From assembly GCA_024123955.1 (NCBI GenBank), contig CP099652.1, positions 1,798,001-1,862,000 on the forward strand: a stretch of 64,000 nucleotides of DNA. Direction: 5' to 3'. Within the stretch, counting starts at the first letter, position 1, and each line of letters starts with the position of its first letter. The position numbers and the translations under genes were made by a program. The stretch comes from Oxalobacteraceae bacterium OTU3CINTB1. GTDB taxonomy: Bacteria > Pseudomonadota > Gammaproteobacteria > Burkholderiales > Burkholderiaceae_D. This document shows, piece by piece, positions 35,028-45,157 of the stretch. The notes under the pieces were generated by a model. The model was given only the letters and a program-made list of their open reading frames with translations. It made no database searches and was not told where the DNA came from.

Positions 35028-36578
35028 TCAACTTCCCCGGGCACGTTTCTCCCGTTTGACCTCCATCGTGCTGACCACTTCGCCGTTCGGCGCCACCGTT
35101 TCCAGGTGGACGTCGAAGCCCCACAGGCGGGCCACATGCTTGAGCACCTCGCCGGCCTGCTGGTTCAATGGACGGCGCTGGAACTGCGTGTGGCGCAAGG
35201 TGAGGGCCCGGTCGTCGCGGGTGTTCACGGACCAGACCTGGATGTTGGGCTCACGATTGCCAAGATTATATTGTTCTGCAAGTTGCTGGCGCACGTAACG
35301 ATAGCCGAGGTCGTCATGGATGGCGGAGATCGCCAGCTTCTCGTTGTTATCGTCGTCGAGCACGGCAAAGAAGTGGAACTCGCGTATCAGTTTGGGCGAC
35401 AGGTACTGGGCGATGAAGCTCTCGTCCTTGAAGTTGCGCATCGCGAAGTCGAGGGTCTTGCGCCAGTCGCTGCCGGCGATGTCGGGGAACCATTCGCGGT
35501 CCTCGGCGGTCGGGTTCTCGCAGATGCGGCGGATGTCGGTCATCATCGCGAAGCCGAGCGCGTACGGGTTGATGCCGCTGTAATAGGGGCTGTTCACGGG
35601 CGGCTGGTAGACCACGTTGGTATGGCTTTTGAGGAACTCCATCATGAAGCCGTCGCCGATCACGCCCTCGTCGTACAACTGGTTGAGGATGGTGTAGTGC
35701 CAGAACGTGGCCCAGCCCTCGTTCATCACCTGGGTCTGGCGCTGCGGGTAGAAGTACTGGCTGATCTTGCGCACGATGCGCACCATTTCGCGCTGCCACG
35801 GCTCCAGCAATGGCGCGTACTTCTCGATGAAGTACAGCAGGTTTTCCTCGGGCTCGGGCGGGAAGCGCGGCGCGGCCTTTTCGGCCTCTTCCTCCTCGCG
35901 GCGCGGCAGGGTGCGCCACAGGTCGTTGATCTGCGATTGCACGTAGGCCTCGCGTTCCTTCTGCCGCGCCCGTTCTTCCATCATCGACAGCTTGGCCGGG
36001 CGCTTGTAGCGGTCGACGCCGTAGTTCTGGATCGCGTGGCAGGAGTCGAGCAGCAGTTCGACCGCGTCGATGCCGTGGCGCTGCTCGCACTCGGCGATGT
36101 AGTTCTTCGCGAACACCATGTAGTCGACGATGGCTTCGGCATCGGTCCAGGTGCGGAACAGGTAATTGCCCTTGAAGAAGGAGTTGTGGCCGTAGGCCGC
36201 GTGCGCGATCACCAGCGCCTGCATGGTCAGGCTGTTCTCCTCCATTAAATAGGCGATGCAGGGATCTGAGTTGATGACGATCTCGTACGCCAGGCCCATC
36301 TGGCCGCGCTTGTAGCCTTTCTCGGTCGACAGGAAATGCTTGCCGAACGACCAGTGGTTGTACGACACCGGCATGCCGACCGACGTGTAGGCGTCCATCA
36401 TCTGCTCGGCGGTGATGATTTCAAGCTGGTTCGGATAGGTGTCGAGGCCGAAGTTCTCGGCGACCCGGCGGATTTCCTGGTGGGCTTGCTCGATCAGTTC
36501 GAACGTCCATTCGGACTGCTCGGGCAGGGCGCGCGGATGGCGCGGCTTGGGGGAGGGAGGGTGCGTCATGTCGTTCAT
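35028..36578 (-). CDS. SpoVR family protein (YcgB-like)
   Basis: A 516-residue cytoplasmic protein of the SpoVR/YcgB family. The family is widespread in non-spore-forming bacteria and almost always sits with prkA and yeaH; its biochemical role is not settled. Typical segments are ELIEQAHQEIRRVAENFGLDTYPNQ, MNEGWATFWHYTILNQLYDEG and RDDRALTLRHTQFQRRPL. It is the last gene of the stress operon. Start uncertain by 9 bases (MNDM or MTHPP). Confidence 0.94.
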   Translation of the reverse strand: MNDMTHPPSPKPRHPRALPEQSEWTFELIEQAHQEIRRVAENFGLDTYPNQLEIITAEQMMDAYTSVGMPVSYNHWSFGKHFLSTEKGYKRGQMGLAYEIVINSDPCIAYLMEENSLTMQALVIAHAAYGHNSFFKGNYLFRTWTDAEAIVDYMVFAKNYIAECEQRHGIDAVELLLDSCHAIQNYGVDRYKRPAKLSMMEERARQKEREAYVQSQINDLWRTLPRREEEEAEKAAPRFPPEPEENLLYFIEKYAPLLEPWQREMVRIVRKISQYFYPQRQTQVMNEGWATFWHYTILNQLYDEGVIGDGFMMEFLKSHTNVVYQPPVNSPYYSGINPYALGFAMMTDIRRICENPTAEDREWFPDIAGSDWRKTLDFAMRNFKDESFIAQYLSPKLIREFHFFAVLDDDNNEKLAISAIHDDLGYRYVRQQLAEQYNLGNREPNIQVWSVNTRDDRALTLRHTQFQRRPLNQQAGEVLKHVARLWGFDVHLETVAPNGEVVSTMEVKREKRARGS

Positions 36579-36614
36579 GGGGCGCTCGCTAGGTGGGCGG
36601 CCGGGCGCGGCCGC

Positions 36615-37883
36615 CTATTTCGGCTGTTTCTTGAACAGTTCGCGGAACACCGGATAAATATCGGCCGGCGTGACTATTTTCTGCATGGCGAAGTTGGCGT
36701 GGTGGTCCGGGACCTGTGAATATTGCTCCCACAGGTTTTGCGGCGGGCCGTCGGTGATTTCGACATAGGTGTAGTACTGCACCTTGGGCATGATGGTGTT
36801 GATCAGCATCTGGCGGCACAGCACCGAGTCGTTGTCCCAGTTGTCGCCGTCCGAGGCCTGCGCCACGTAGCTGTTCCAGCTGCCGGCGCCGTAGCGTTCC
36901 TCGATGATCTTGTCGAGCAGGTGCAGCGCCGACGACACCACCGTGCCGCCTGACTCGCGCGAGTGGAAGAATTCCTCCTCGTCCACTTCGGCCGCGGCCG
37001 TGTGGTGGCGAATGAAGACCACCTCGATCTTGTCGTAGACGCGCTTGAGGAACAGGTACAACAGGATGAAGAAGCGCTTGGCCGTGTCCTTGCGGGTCTC
37101 GTCCATCGAACCGGAGACGTCCATGATGCAGAACATCACCGCCTGCGTCATCGGCTTGGGCACCTTGATGCGGTTGCTGTAGCGCAGGTCGAACGGATCG
37201 ATGAAGGGGATGGCCAGCAGCCGCGTGTGCAGGTGGTGAATCAGTTTCTTGAGTTCGACCACGTGCGGGGCGTCGAGCGGCTCGCCGTCGAGCAGCAGTT
37301 GTTCGAGCTCGGCCTCGGCTTCCTCGAGCCGCTTGCGCGAGTTGCCGCCGACGGCGATGCGCCGGCCCAGCGCGCCGCGCAACGAGCGCAGCACGTGGAT
37401 GTTGGACGGCGTGCCCGACATGTTGTAGCCGGCGCGCTGGTTCTTGAATTCGGTCGTCGCGGTCAGCTGCGTCTTGACCATGTGCGGCAGTTCCAGGTCC
37501 TCGAAGAAATAGTTCATGAACTCTTCGCGCGACAGCTCGAAGATGAAGTCATCTTCGGTCATCTGGTCGCTATTGCCCGCCTTGCCGCGGCCGGACCCGC
37601 CGCCGCCCTTGGGCCGGTTGATGAGGTCGCCCTTGAGGTATTCCTGGTTGCCCGGGTTGATGGTTTCCCACACGCCGCCATGGGCGTGTCCGAAGGATGG
37701 CTCGCCCACGTCCTTGACGGGGATCGAGACTTTTTCGCCGTTTTCAATATCGGTGATGGAGCGGCCCTTGATGGCCCGTCCCACCGCGTCCTTGATCTGC
37801 GACTTGTAGCGCCGCAAGAAGCGCTCGCGGTTGACCGCGGATTTGTTCTTGCCCTGCAAACGTCGATCGATGAGGTAAGTCAA
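36615..37883 (-). CDS. yeaH: YeaH/YhbH family protein (DUF444, von Willebrand A-like)
   Basis: A 422-residue protein of the YeaH family. The start is a TTG preceded at 6 bases by a full AGGAGG ribosome-binding site, and the product then begins LTYLIDRRLQGKNKSAVNRERFLRRYK like E. coli YeaH. A longer upstream frame has no family similarity. The C-terminal half is a von Willebrand A-like domain, with the metal-site segment DVSGSMDE. It lies between prkA and spoVR. Confidence 0.93.
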   Translation of the reverse strand: MTYLIDRRLQGKNKSAVNRERFLRRYKSQIKDAVGRAIKGRSITDIENGEKVSIPVKDVGEPSFGHAHGGVWETINPGNQEYLKGDLINRPKGGGGSGRGKAGNSDQMTEDDFIFELSREEFMNYFFEDLELPHMVKTQLTATTEFKNQRAGYNMSGTPSNIHVLRSLRGALGRRIAVGGNSRKRLEEAEAELEQLLLDGEPLDAPHVVELKKLIHHLHTRLLAIPFIDPFDLRYSNRIKVPKPMTQAVMFCIMDVSGSMDETRKDTAKRFFILLYLFLKRVYDKIEVVFIRHHTAAAEVDEEEFFHSRESGGTVVSSALHLLDKIIEERYGAGSWNSYVAQASDGDNWDNDSVLCRQMLINTIMPKVQYYTYVEITDGPPQNLWEQYSQVPDHHANFAMQKIVTPADIYPVFRELFKKQPK

Positions 37884-37956
37884 AAGAAGCCTCCTGCTGC
37901 GATGGGTCGGCGCCGCGCCGGCCGCCGCCGTGGCGGCGCGGCTGCGGCAATACTGC

Positions 37957-39879
37957 TTAAGAGGACTTCCTAACGCGCAAATACCATTCGCACAGCAAGC
38001 GGACCTGTTTGGCCGTATAGCCTTTTTCCACCATGCGCGCGACAAAGTCGGCGTGCTTGTTGGCGTCCTCGGCGCTGGCCTTGGCGTTAAAGGAAATCAC
38101 CGGCAGCAGTTCCTCCGTATTGGAGAACATCTTCTTCTCGATCACCGTGCGGAATTTCTCATAACTGGTCCAAGCGGGATTCTTGCCGCCATTATTGGCG
38201 CGCGCCCGCAGGCCGAAGTTGACGATCTCGTTGCGGAAATCCTTCGGGTTGGAAATTCCGGCCGGCTTCTCGATCTTCTCCAGCTCGTTGTTGAGCGACT
38301 CGCGGTCGAAACTTTCGCCGGTGTCCGGATCGCGGTATTCCTGGTCCTGGATCCAGAAGTCGGCGAACGTGACGTAGCGGTCGAAGATGTTCTGGCCGTA
38401 CTCGGAATAGCTTTCGAGATACGCGGTCTGGATTTCCTTGCCGATGAACTCGACATACTTCTGCGCCAGGTGCTCTTTAATGTACGAGAAGTATTTCTGC
38501 TCGGTCTCGGGCGGGAACTGCTCGCGCTCGACCTGCTGCTCCAGCACATATAAGAGGTGGACCGGATTGGCCGCCACTTCGGTGTTGTCGAAGTTGAAGA
38601 CCTTCGACAGGATCTTGAACGCGAAGCGCGTCGACAGCCCGTTCATGCCCTCGTCGACGCCGGCGTAGTCGACGTACTCGTGCATGGACTTGGCCTTCGG
38701 ATCGGTGTCCTTGAGGTTTTCGCCATCGTAGACCAGCATCTTGCTGAAGATACTCGAGTTCTCCGGGTCCTTCAGGCGCGACAGGATCGCGAACTGCGCC
38801 ATCATCTTCAGGGTGCCGGGCGCGCACGGGGCCTGGTACAGCGACGAGTTGGCCACGAGCTTGTCGTAGATCTTGATCTCGTCGGTCACGCGCAGGCAGT
38901 ACGGCACTTTGACGATGTAGATACGGTCGAGGAAAGCTTCGTTGTTGCGGTTGTTGCGGAAGGTTTTCCATTCCGACTCGTTCGAGTGGGCCAGGATGAT
39001 GCCGTCGAACGGGATGGCGCCAAAGCCCTCGGTGCCCTTGTAGTTGCCTTCCTGCGTGGCCGTCAACAGCGGGTGCAAGACCTTGATCGGCGCCTTGAAC
39101 ATCTCGACGAATTCCATCAAGCCCTGGTTGGCCAGGCACAGGCCGCCCGAGTAGCTGTAGGCGTCCGGATCGTCCTGCGAGTAATCCTCGAGCTTGCGGA
39201 TGTCGACCTTGCCGACCAGCGAGGAGATGTCCTGGTTGTTCTCGTCGCCCGGCTCGGTTTTGGAAATGGCGACCTGTTTCAGCACCGAAGGGTAGCGCTT
39301 GACCACGCGGAACTGGTTGATGTCGCCGTTGAATTCGTGCAGGCGCTTGACGGCCCACGGACTGGGGATGTTGCGCAGGTAGCGGCGCGGGATGCCGAAG
39401 TCTTCTTCGAGGATGGCGCCGTCCTCCTGTTCGTTGAACAGGCCCAGCGGCGATTCGTTGACGGGCGAACCTTTGAGGCAATAAAAAGGCACGTGTTCCA
39501 TCAGCGACTTGAGCTTTTCGGCAATCGACGATTTGCCGCCGCCAACCGGACCCAGCAGATACAGGATCTGCTTGCGTTCCTCGAGGCCTTGCGCGGCATG
39601 GCGGAAGTAGGAGACCACTTGCTCGATCACTTCCTCGGTGCCGTAGAACTCGCGGAACGCCGGATAGATCTTGATGACCTTGTTGGCAAAGATGCGGGAC
39701 AGCCGGGTATCGTTGCGGGTGTCGACCAGGGTTGGTTCGCCGATGGCGGCCAACATGCGCTCGGGGGCGCTCGCGTAAGTGAGTCGATCTTTTTTGCAGA
39801 GTTCGAGATATTCCTTCATGGACATCTCTTCTTCCTTGGTCCGTTCGTACCGTGCTGCGTAGTTGTCAAAAATGGTCAT
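37957..39879 (-). CDS. prkA: PrkA family serine protein kinase
   Basis: A 640-residue AAA+/kinase-like protein (E. coli YeaG). The Walker A motif is GPVGGGKSSIAEKL near residue 110, within the AAA PrkA domain. The C-terminal kinase-like domain follows. The start MTIFDNYAARYERTKEEEMS matches the YeaG N-terminus. In enterobacteria the operon responds to starvation and nitrogen stress. Here a sigma-70-like promoter is visible about 220 bases upstream. Confidence 0.95.
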   Translation of the reverse strand: MTIFDNYAARYERTKEEEMSMKEYLELCKKDRLTYASAPERMLAAIGEPTLVDTRNDTRLSRIFANKVIKIYPAFREFYGTEEVIEQVVSYFRHAAQGLEERKQILYLLGPVGGGKSSIAEKLKSLMEHVPFYCLKGSPVNESPLGLFNEQEDGAILEEDFGIPRRYLRNIPSPWAVKRLHEFNGDINQFRVVKRYPSVLKQVAISKTEPGDENNQDISSLVGKVDIRKLEDYSQDDPDAYSYSGGLCLANQGLMEFVEMFKAPIKVLHPLLTATQEGNYKGTEGFGAIPFDGIILAHSNESEWKTFRNNRNNEAFLDRIYIVKVPYCLRVTDEIKIYDKLVANSSLYQAPCAPGTLKMMAQFAILSRLKDPENSSIFSKMLVYDGENLKDTDPKAKSMHEYVDYAGVDEGMNGLSTRFAFKILSKVFNFDNTEVAANPVHLLYVLEQQVEREQFPPETEQKYFSYIKEHLAQKYVEFIGKEIQTAYLESYSEYGQNIFDRYVTFADFWIQDQEYRDPDTGESFDRESLNNELEKIEKPAGISNPKDFRNEIVNFGLRARANNGGKNPAWTSYEKFRTVIEKKMFSNTEELLPVISFNAKASAEDANKHADFVARMVEKGYTAKQVRLLCEWYLRVRKSS

Positions 39880-40102
39880 TTGGGTGTCCTTTAATGTAAG
39901 CCTACTAGTCACGGGTCACCGGCAGTTGCGGCTGCCCTGGCCCTAAATTGTGTGTTTCCTTTCGATCTTATTTTTCTTGTGTCCAGCTTCCCTTGATGGC
40001 ACGGATTGCCCGTGTCCTTGAGCTGGCTTTATTGCCGCTGGCTGCATGCCGGTGGACGGCTTTTATGTGTTGGTCGTAATGCTTCTTACGTCTATGAAAT
40101 TT

Positions 40103-40131
40103 ATTATTGCTCTATTGCTGCAGGAAGTCAA
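40103..40131 (-). promoter_or_regulatory. Candidate sigma-70 promoter of prkA-yeaH-spoVR
   Basis: On the minus strand TTGACT and AATAAT are spaced by 17 bases. They lie in the AT-rich middle of a 543-base intergenic region and predict a leader of about 215 bases. The remainder of that region shows no gene or obvious repeat. Confidence 0.6.
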
Positions 40132-40362
40132 AAGATATGTCGTAATATCGTTAATACTCTTTCGTAACTTGATGATTTTAAAGAATATTATGGCGAGATT
40201 TTCGAGATTTCCCGTGAGTCTTATGGCATTTTTTTAGCTCGTTTTTACCACACTAATGCCACAGTATCATGCCTGTGCGCGCCGTGCTGATCGCGCCTCA
40301 TAATAGATAAATTTTGCCGCAAGTCGGCGCCCGCTGTCGCACCGCGCGAACGGCCGCGATGA

Positions 40363-41436
<1,074 letters not shown>

Positions 41437-41440
41437 GTAC

Positions 41441-41526
41441 CGTAGGGCGGATTAGCGCGCAGCGCGTAATCCGCCATGAGCCGCCGACGGCGCTTGGCGG
41501 ATGACGCTGCGCTAATCCGCCCTGCG
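41441..41526. repeat. REP-like doublet (REPIN-like), copy 4
   Basis: Starts CGTAGGGCGGATTAGCGCG and ends GCTAATCCGCCCTGCG, with a point change in each mirror half. It fills the gap between the deaminase gene and the permease gene. Confidence 0.88.
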
Positions 41527-41570
41527 TGACCCTGCGTATTCTTGCCGGCCCGGTTAAAAATGGAGATGTA

Positions 41571-44108
41571 ATGTTCAAGCTTGCTCTGAAAATGACGGCG
41601 CGCGACTGGCGCGCCGGCCAGTTGCGCTTCCTGCTGATCGCGCTGACGGTGGCGGTGGCGGCGTTGTCGGCCACCGGTTTCTTCGTCGACCGCCTGCGTA
41701 GCGGCCTCGACCGTGATGCGCACCAGTTGCTCGGCGCCGACGTCGTCATCAGCGCCGACAACCCGGTGTTTCCGGCGTGGCGCGCCGAGGCGCTGCGGCG
41801 CGGCTTGGTCGTGACCGACACCGTGGTCTTCCCCAGCATGGCGCAGGCGGGCGAGGGCGAACAGTCGACCTCGATGCTGGCCTCGCTCAAGGCGGTCGGC
41901 CCCGGCTATCCACTGCGCGGCAAGCTGAAACTGACCACCGATCCGGCCCAGGCCGATCAAAGCTACGGTACCCCGGCCGCCGGCATTCCGGCACCGGGCA
42001 CCGTGTGGATCGACGCCGGCCTGCTGGGCAGCCTGAACACCAAGGTTGGCGACAACCTTAAACTGGGCGACAAGACCTTCAGGATCGCCCAGTTGATCGC
42101 CTCCGAGCCGGATCGCGGCGCCAACTTCCTGGCCTTCGCGCCGCGCGTGATGCTGGCGTTGCAGGACCTGCAGGCGACCGACCTGATCCAGCCCGGCTCG
42201 CGCGTGACCTACCGCTTGTTGCTGGCGGCGCCGTCCACGCTGGCCAACGGCCCGGCCGTCGCCGCGTCCTTCCAGAAATGGCTCGACGACAAGATCAAGG
42301 CCGACAACATCAAGGGCGTGCGGGTCGAATCGCTGGAAAACGGCCGTCCGGAAATGCGCAACACCCTGGACCGCGCCGACCGCTTCCTGTCGCTGGTGGG
42401 CCTGCTGTCGGCGATGCTGGCCGCCGTGGCGGTGGCGATGGCCGCGCGCCGCTTCATGCAGCGCCATCTGGACGCCTGCGCCATGCTGCGCTGCCTGGGC
42501 CTGACGCAGAACCAGGTGACGTCGATGTATTTGTATGAATTCCTGATGGTCGGCCTGGTCGGCAGCGCCATCGGCGTGGCGGTCGGCTTCGGCGCGCACT
42601 ATGTGCTGCTGGAAGTGCTGGGCAAGCTGGTGTCGGCCGATTTGCCGGGGCCGACGATCTATCCGGCGCTGCAAGGCCTGGCCATCGGCATGATTCTGCT
42701 GGCCGCGTTCGCGCTGCCGCCGATCCTGCAATTGCGCAAGGTGCCGCACAACCGCGTGATCCGCCGCGAGCAGGACGCGCCGCAGGTGGCGGCGCTGGCC
42801 ACCTACGGCCTGGGCATGGGCGGCTTCGGCTTGCTGCTGCTGTGGCAGGCGGGCGACGCGCAATTGGCGGCGTACACGGCGGCCGGCTTCCTGGGCGCCT
42901 TCGTCGTGTTCGGCCTGGTGGCCTGGCTGGGGTTGAAGGCGCTCAAGCCGCTGCGCGGCGCGATCGACCATCAGAGCTGGCGCTTCGCCATCACCTCGCT
43001 GCAACGCCGTCCCGGCGCAACCATCGTGCAGGTGGTGTCCTTGGCGCTGGGCATGATGGCGTTGCTGGTGCTGACCGTGGTGCGCGAGGATTTGATGTCG
43101 GCCTGGCGCAACGCCACGCCGCCGGACGCGCCGAACCGTTTCATTATCAATATCCAGCCGGAACAGCGCGAGCAGGTCGCCAAGCGCCTGGAGGCGGCCG
43201 GCGTCAGCTACGCGCCGCAGTATCCGATGATACGCGGCCGCCTGACGGCGGTGAACGGCCAGCCGATCACGGCCGAGACCTATACCGAAGACCGCGCGCG
43301 CGGCTTGGCCGACCGCGAGTTCAATCTGTCGACGATGGCGCAGATGCAGGCGGAAAACAAGATCAGTGCCGGCAAGTGGTTTAGCGATACGCCGGGCTCG
43401 GCCGAGGCGTCGGTGGAGGAGGGCATCGCCAAGACCCTGCGCTGGAAGCTGGGCGACAAGTTGCGCTTCGACATAGCCGGGGCGCCGGTGGACGTCACCA
43501 TCACCAGCCTGCGCAAGCTGGAGTGGGGCTCGATGCGGGTCAATTTCTTCGTGATTATCAATCCGGCGGCGATGCGGGAAGTGTCGCAGAGCTGGATCAC
43601 GGCGTTCCACCTGCCGCCGCCGCAAGGCGGAGTGATGAACGCGTTGACGCGCGATTTCCCGAATTTGACGATTGTCGATGTCGGCGGCTTGTTGCGCCAG
43701 GTGCAGTCGGTGCTGGACCAGGTGGTGACGGCGATCGAATTCCTGTTCATCTTCACCCTGGCCTCGGGCTTGCTGGTGCTGTACGCGGCGCTGATGGGAT
43801 CGCAGGATGAGCGCACCCGGGAGTCCGGCTTGTTGCGGGCGCTGGGGGCGACGCGCAAGCAGTTGTCGCAGGCGCAGTTGATCGAGTTCTCGCTGGTGGG
43901 CGCGCTGTCGGGTGTTCTGGCGGCGACGGGCGCGGCTGCGATGGGGTGGGCTTTGGCGACGTATCAGTTCAAGTTCGCCTGGGTGTTCAGTCCGTCGGTG
44001 TGGCTGGTCGGGCTGGTGGCCGGCGCGGTGTGCGCCATCGCCGGCGGCTGGCTGGGCTTGCGCACTGTGTTGCGCCAGCCGCCGTTGCAGACCTTGCGCG
44101 AGGCGTAA
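41571..44108 (+). CDS. FtsX-like ABC transporter permease (YbbP type)
   Basis: An 845-residue inner-membrane permease with the long layout of E. coli YbbP (804 residues). An N-terminal helix (LLIALTVAVAALSATGFFVD) is followed by a large periplasmic domain. Three helices then form the first FtsX block (FLSLVGLLSAMLAAVAVAMA), a further set lies in the middle, and the last FtsX block ends near residue 840. GGAG precedes the ATG. The cognate YbbA-like ATPase is not adjacent. The stop codon TAA coincides with the start of a REP fragment. Confidence 0.9.
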   Translation: MFKLALKMTARDWRAGQLRFLLIALTVAVAALSATGFFVDRLRSGLDRDAHQLLGADVVISADNPVFPAWRAEALRRGLVVTDTVVFPSMAQAGEGEQSTSMLASLKAVGPGYPLRGKLKLTTDPAQADQSYGTPAAGIPAPGTVWIDAGLLGSLNTKVGDNLKLGDKTFRIAQLIASEPDRGANFLAFAPRVMLALQDLQATDLIQPGSRVTYRLLLAAPSTLANGPAVAASFQKWLDDKIKADNIKGVRVESLENGRPEMRNTLDRADRFLSLVGLLSAMLAAVAVAMAARRFMQRHLDACAMLRCLGLTQNQVTSMYLYEFLMVGLVGSAIGVAVGFGAHYVLLEVLGKLVSADLPGPTIYPALQGLAIGMILLAAFALPPILQLRKVPHNRVIRREQDAPQVAALATYGLGMGGFGLLLLWQAGDAQLAAYTAAGFLGAFVVFGLVAWLGLKALKPLRGAIDHQSWRFAITSLQRRPGATIVQVVSLALGMMALLVLTVVREDLMSAWRNATPPDAPNRFIINIQPEQREQVAKRLEAAGVSYAPQYPMIRGRLTAVNGQPITAETYTEDRARGLADREFNLSTMAQMQAENKISAGKWFSDTPGSAEASVEEGIAKTLRWKLGDKLRFDIAGAPVDVTITSLRKLEWGSMRVNFFVIINPAAMREVSQSWITAFHLPPPQGGVMNALTRDFPNLTIVDVGGLLRQVQSVLDQVVTAIEFLFIFTLASGLLVLYAALMGSQDERTRESGLLRALGATRKQLSQAQLIEFSLVGALSGVLAATGAAAMGWALATYQFKFAWVFSPSVWLVGLVAGAVCAIAGGWLGLRTVLRQPPLQTLREA

Positions 44109-44133
44109 TCCGCCATCGATGCGCCGTCGGCGG
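44104..44133. repeat. REP-like fragment, copy 5 (half element)
   Basis: Only the GCGTAATCCGCCAT portion and its flank remain. The TAA inside TAATCCGCC is the stop codon of the FtsX-like permease gene. Confidence 0.65.
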
Positions 44134-44141
44134 CCAATGAA

Positions 44142-45152
44142 TCAGGCGGCCACGCTTTCCTGCGCCGCGTGCTCCTTCAAAAATTGCGCATACGCATATG
44201 GCAGCTTGTCGAAATAATGCGCCGGCAGGTCGAACAGCGCCCAATAATATGTCTCGCGCCCCTGGCACAGCTGCGGCGCCGCGCAGTAGCGGTGCCAGCT
44301 GTCGCCAACTTCGCGCGAGTACATCCCATCCCCCTCCGCATCCGAAAAGAACGGCAACACCCGCCGTGCCAATAATGCGTCGAGCAACGACGGCGGCGCG
44401 TCGCTGTCGCGGGCGATCTCGTACTGCGCGTACATGCCTTGCTCGGTCTCGATCATCATCAGCTTGGCCTTGCCGTGCTTGTCGAGGAACAGGATACCGG
44501 TCGGATTCGGAAAAATGTAGTGCTCGACAAAGCCCATCGACGCCATCAGATGCTGCACCAGGCCCGCCAGCACCGGGTCGCCGAGGAAATGGTAGTTATG
44601 CAGCAGCACCAGCTCGCGCAGGGTTTCCGACTTGTCGTCGAAATAGCTGCGCTGCAGCGCGGCGATCTCCACTTCCAGGATGTCGAGCGCGTGGTCGTCG
44701 CTCTTTTTGATGTAGCGGTCGATCAGGCCGCGGTTGAAGGCGCTGACGGCGATCTTTTCATCGGCCGTACCGGTAAACAAAATCTTCTTGCACGGCAGGT
44801 GGCTGACCGCCTCGCAAAACTCCAGCCCGTTCATTTGCGGCATCGAATAGTCGATCACCAGCACCGACGGCGTGGCGAAGCGCCGGCGCTGCTCGCCGAT
44901 GCGGTAGATGCGCTCGAGGTCGAGCGCGACGTTGCACTGGTCGCCGGTGAGGTTTTGCATGTCGAAGTTCACCTGCAGCAGCACGCCGTCGTGCGCTTCG
45001 CTTTGGCGCAGCCATTGCAGCGCGACCGAGGTGTCGTGGAAGGTTTTGCTCGCCAGCATGGGATCGAGCTGGAACGACAGGCTTTTGAGGAAAGAGTCGC
45101 TGTCGTCGACGAGCACGGTCAGCGTGGGATGGGAATAGACGGGCAGATGCAT
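44142..45152 (-). CDS. jqsR: Quorum-sensing response regulator (JqsR/LqsR-like)
   Basis: A 336-residue response regulator, close to Legionella LqsR in length (341). Residues 10-155 form a receiver domain. The acidic pair is DD 16-17, the phosphoacceptor is Asp 101 in VLVIDYSMPQMNG, and the Lys is in YIKKSDD. An unusually long insertion (about residues 50-95) separates the first strand pair from the phosphosite. The C-terminal half has no DNA-binding domain I can recognise. AAGGTG lies 6 bases before the ATG and the gene begins 5 bases after the kinase stop. Confidence 0.86.
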   Translation of the reverse strand: MHLPVYSHPTLTVLVDDSDSFLKSLSFQLDPMLASKTFHDTSVALQWLRQSEAHDGVLLQVNFDMQNLTGDQCNVALDLERIYRIGEQRRRFATPSVLVIDYSMPQMNGLEFCEAVSHLPCKKILFTGTADEKIAVSAFNRGLIDRYIKKSDDHALDILEVEIAALQRSYFDDKSETLRELVLLHNYHFLGDPVLAGLVQHLMASMGFVEHYIFPNPTGILFLDKHGKAKLMMIETEQGMYAQYEIARDSDAPPSLLDALLARRVLPFFSDAEGDGMYSREVGDSWHRYCAAPQLCQGRETYYWALFDLPAHYFDKLPYAYAQFLKEHAAQESVAA

Positions 45153-45157
45153 TGAAT

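Noticed and set aside
39997..40011. TGGCACGGATTGCC resembling a sigma-54 promoter upstream of prkA
   Set aside because: The GG and GC pairs are 10 bases apart instead of 12, and it is on the strand opposite prkA.
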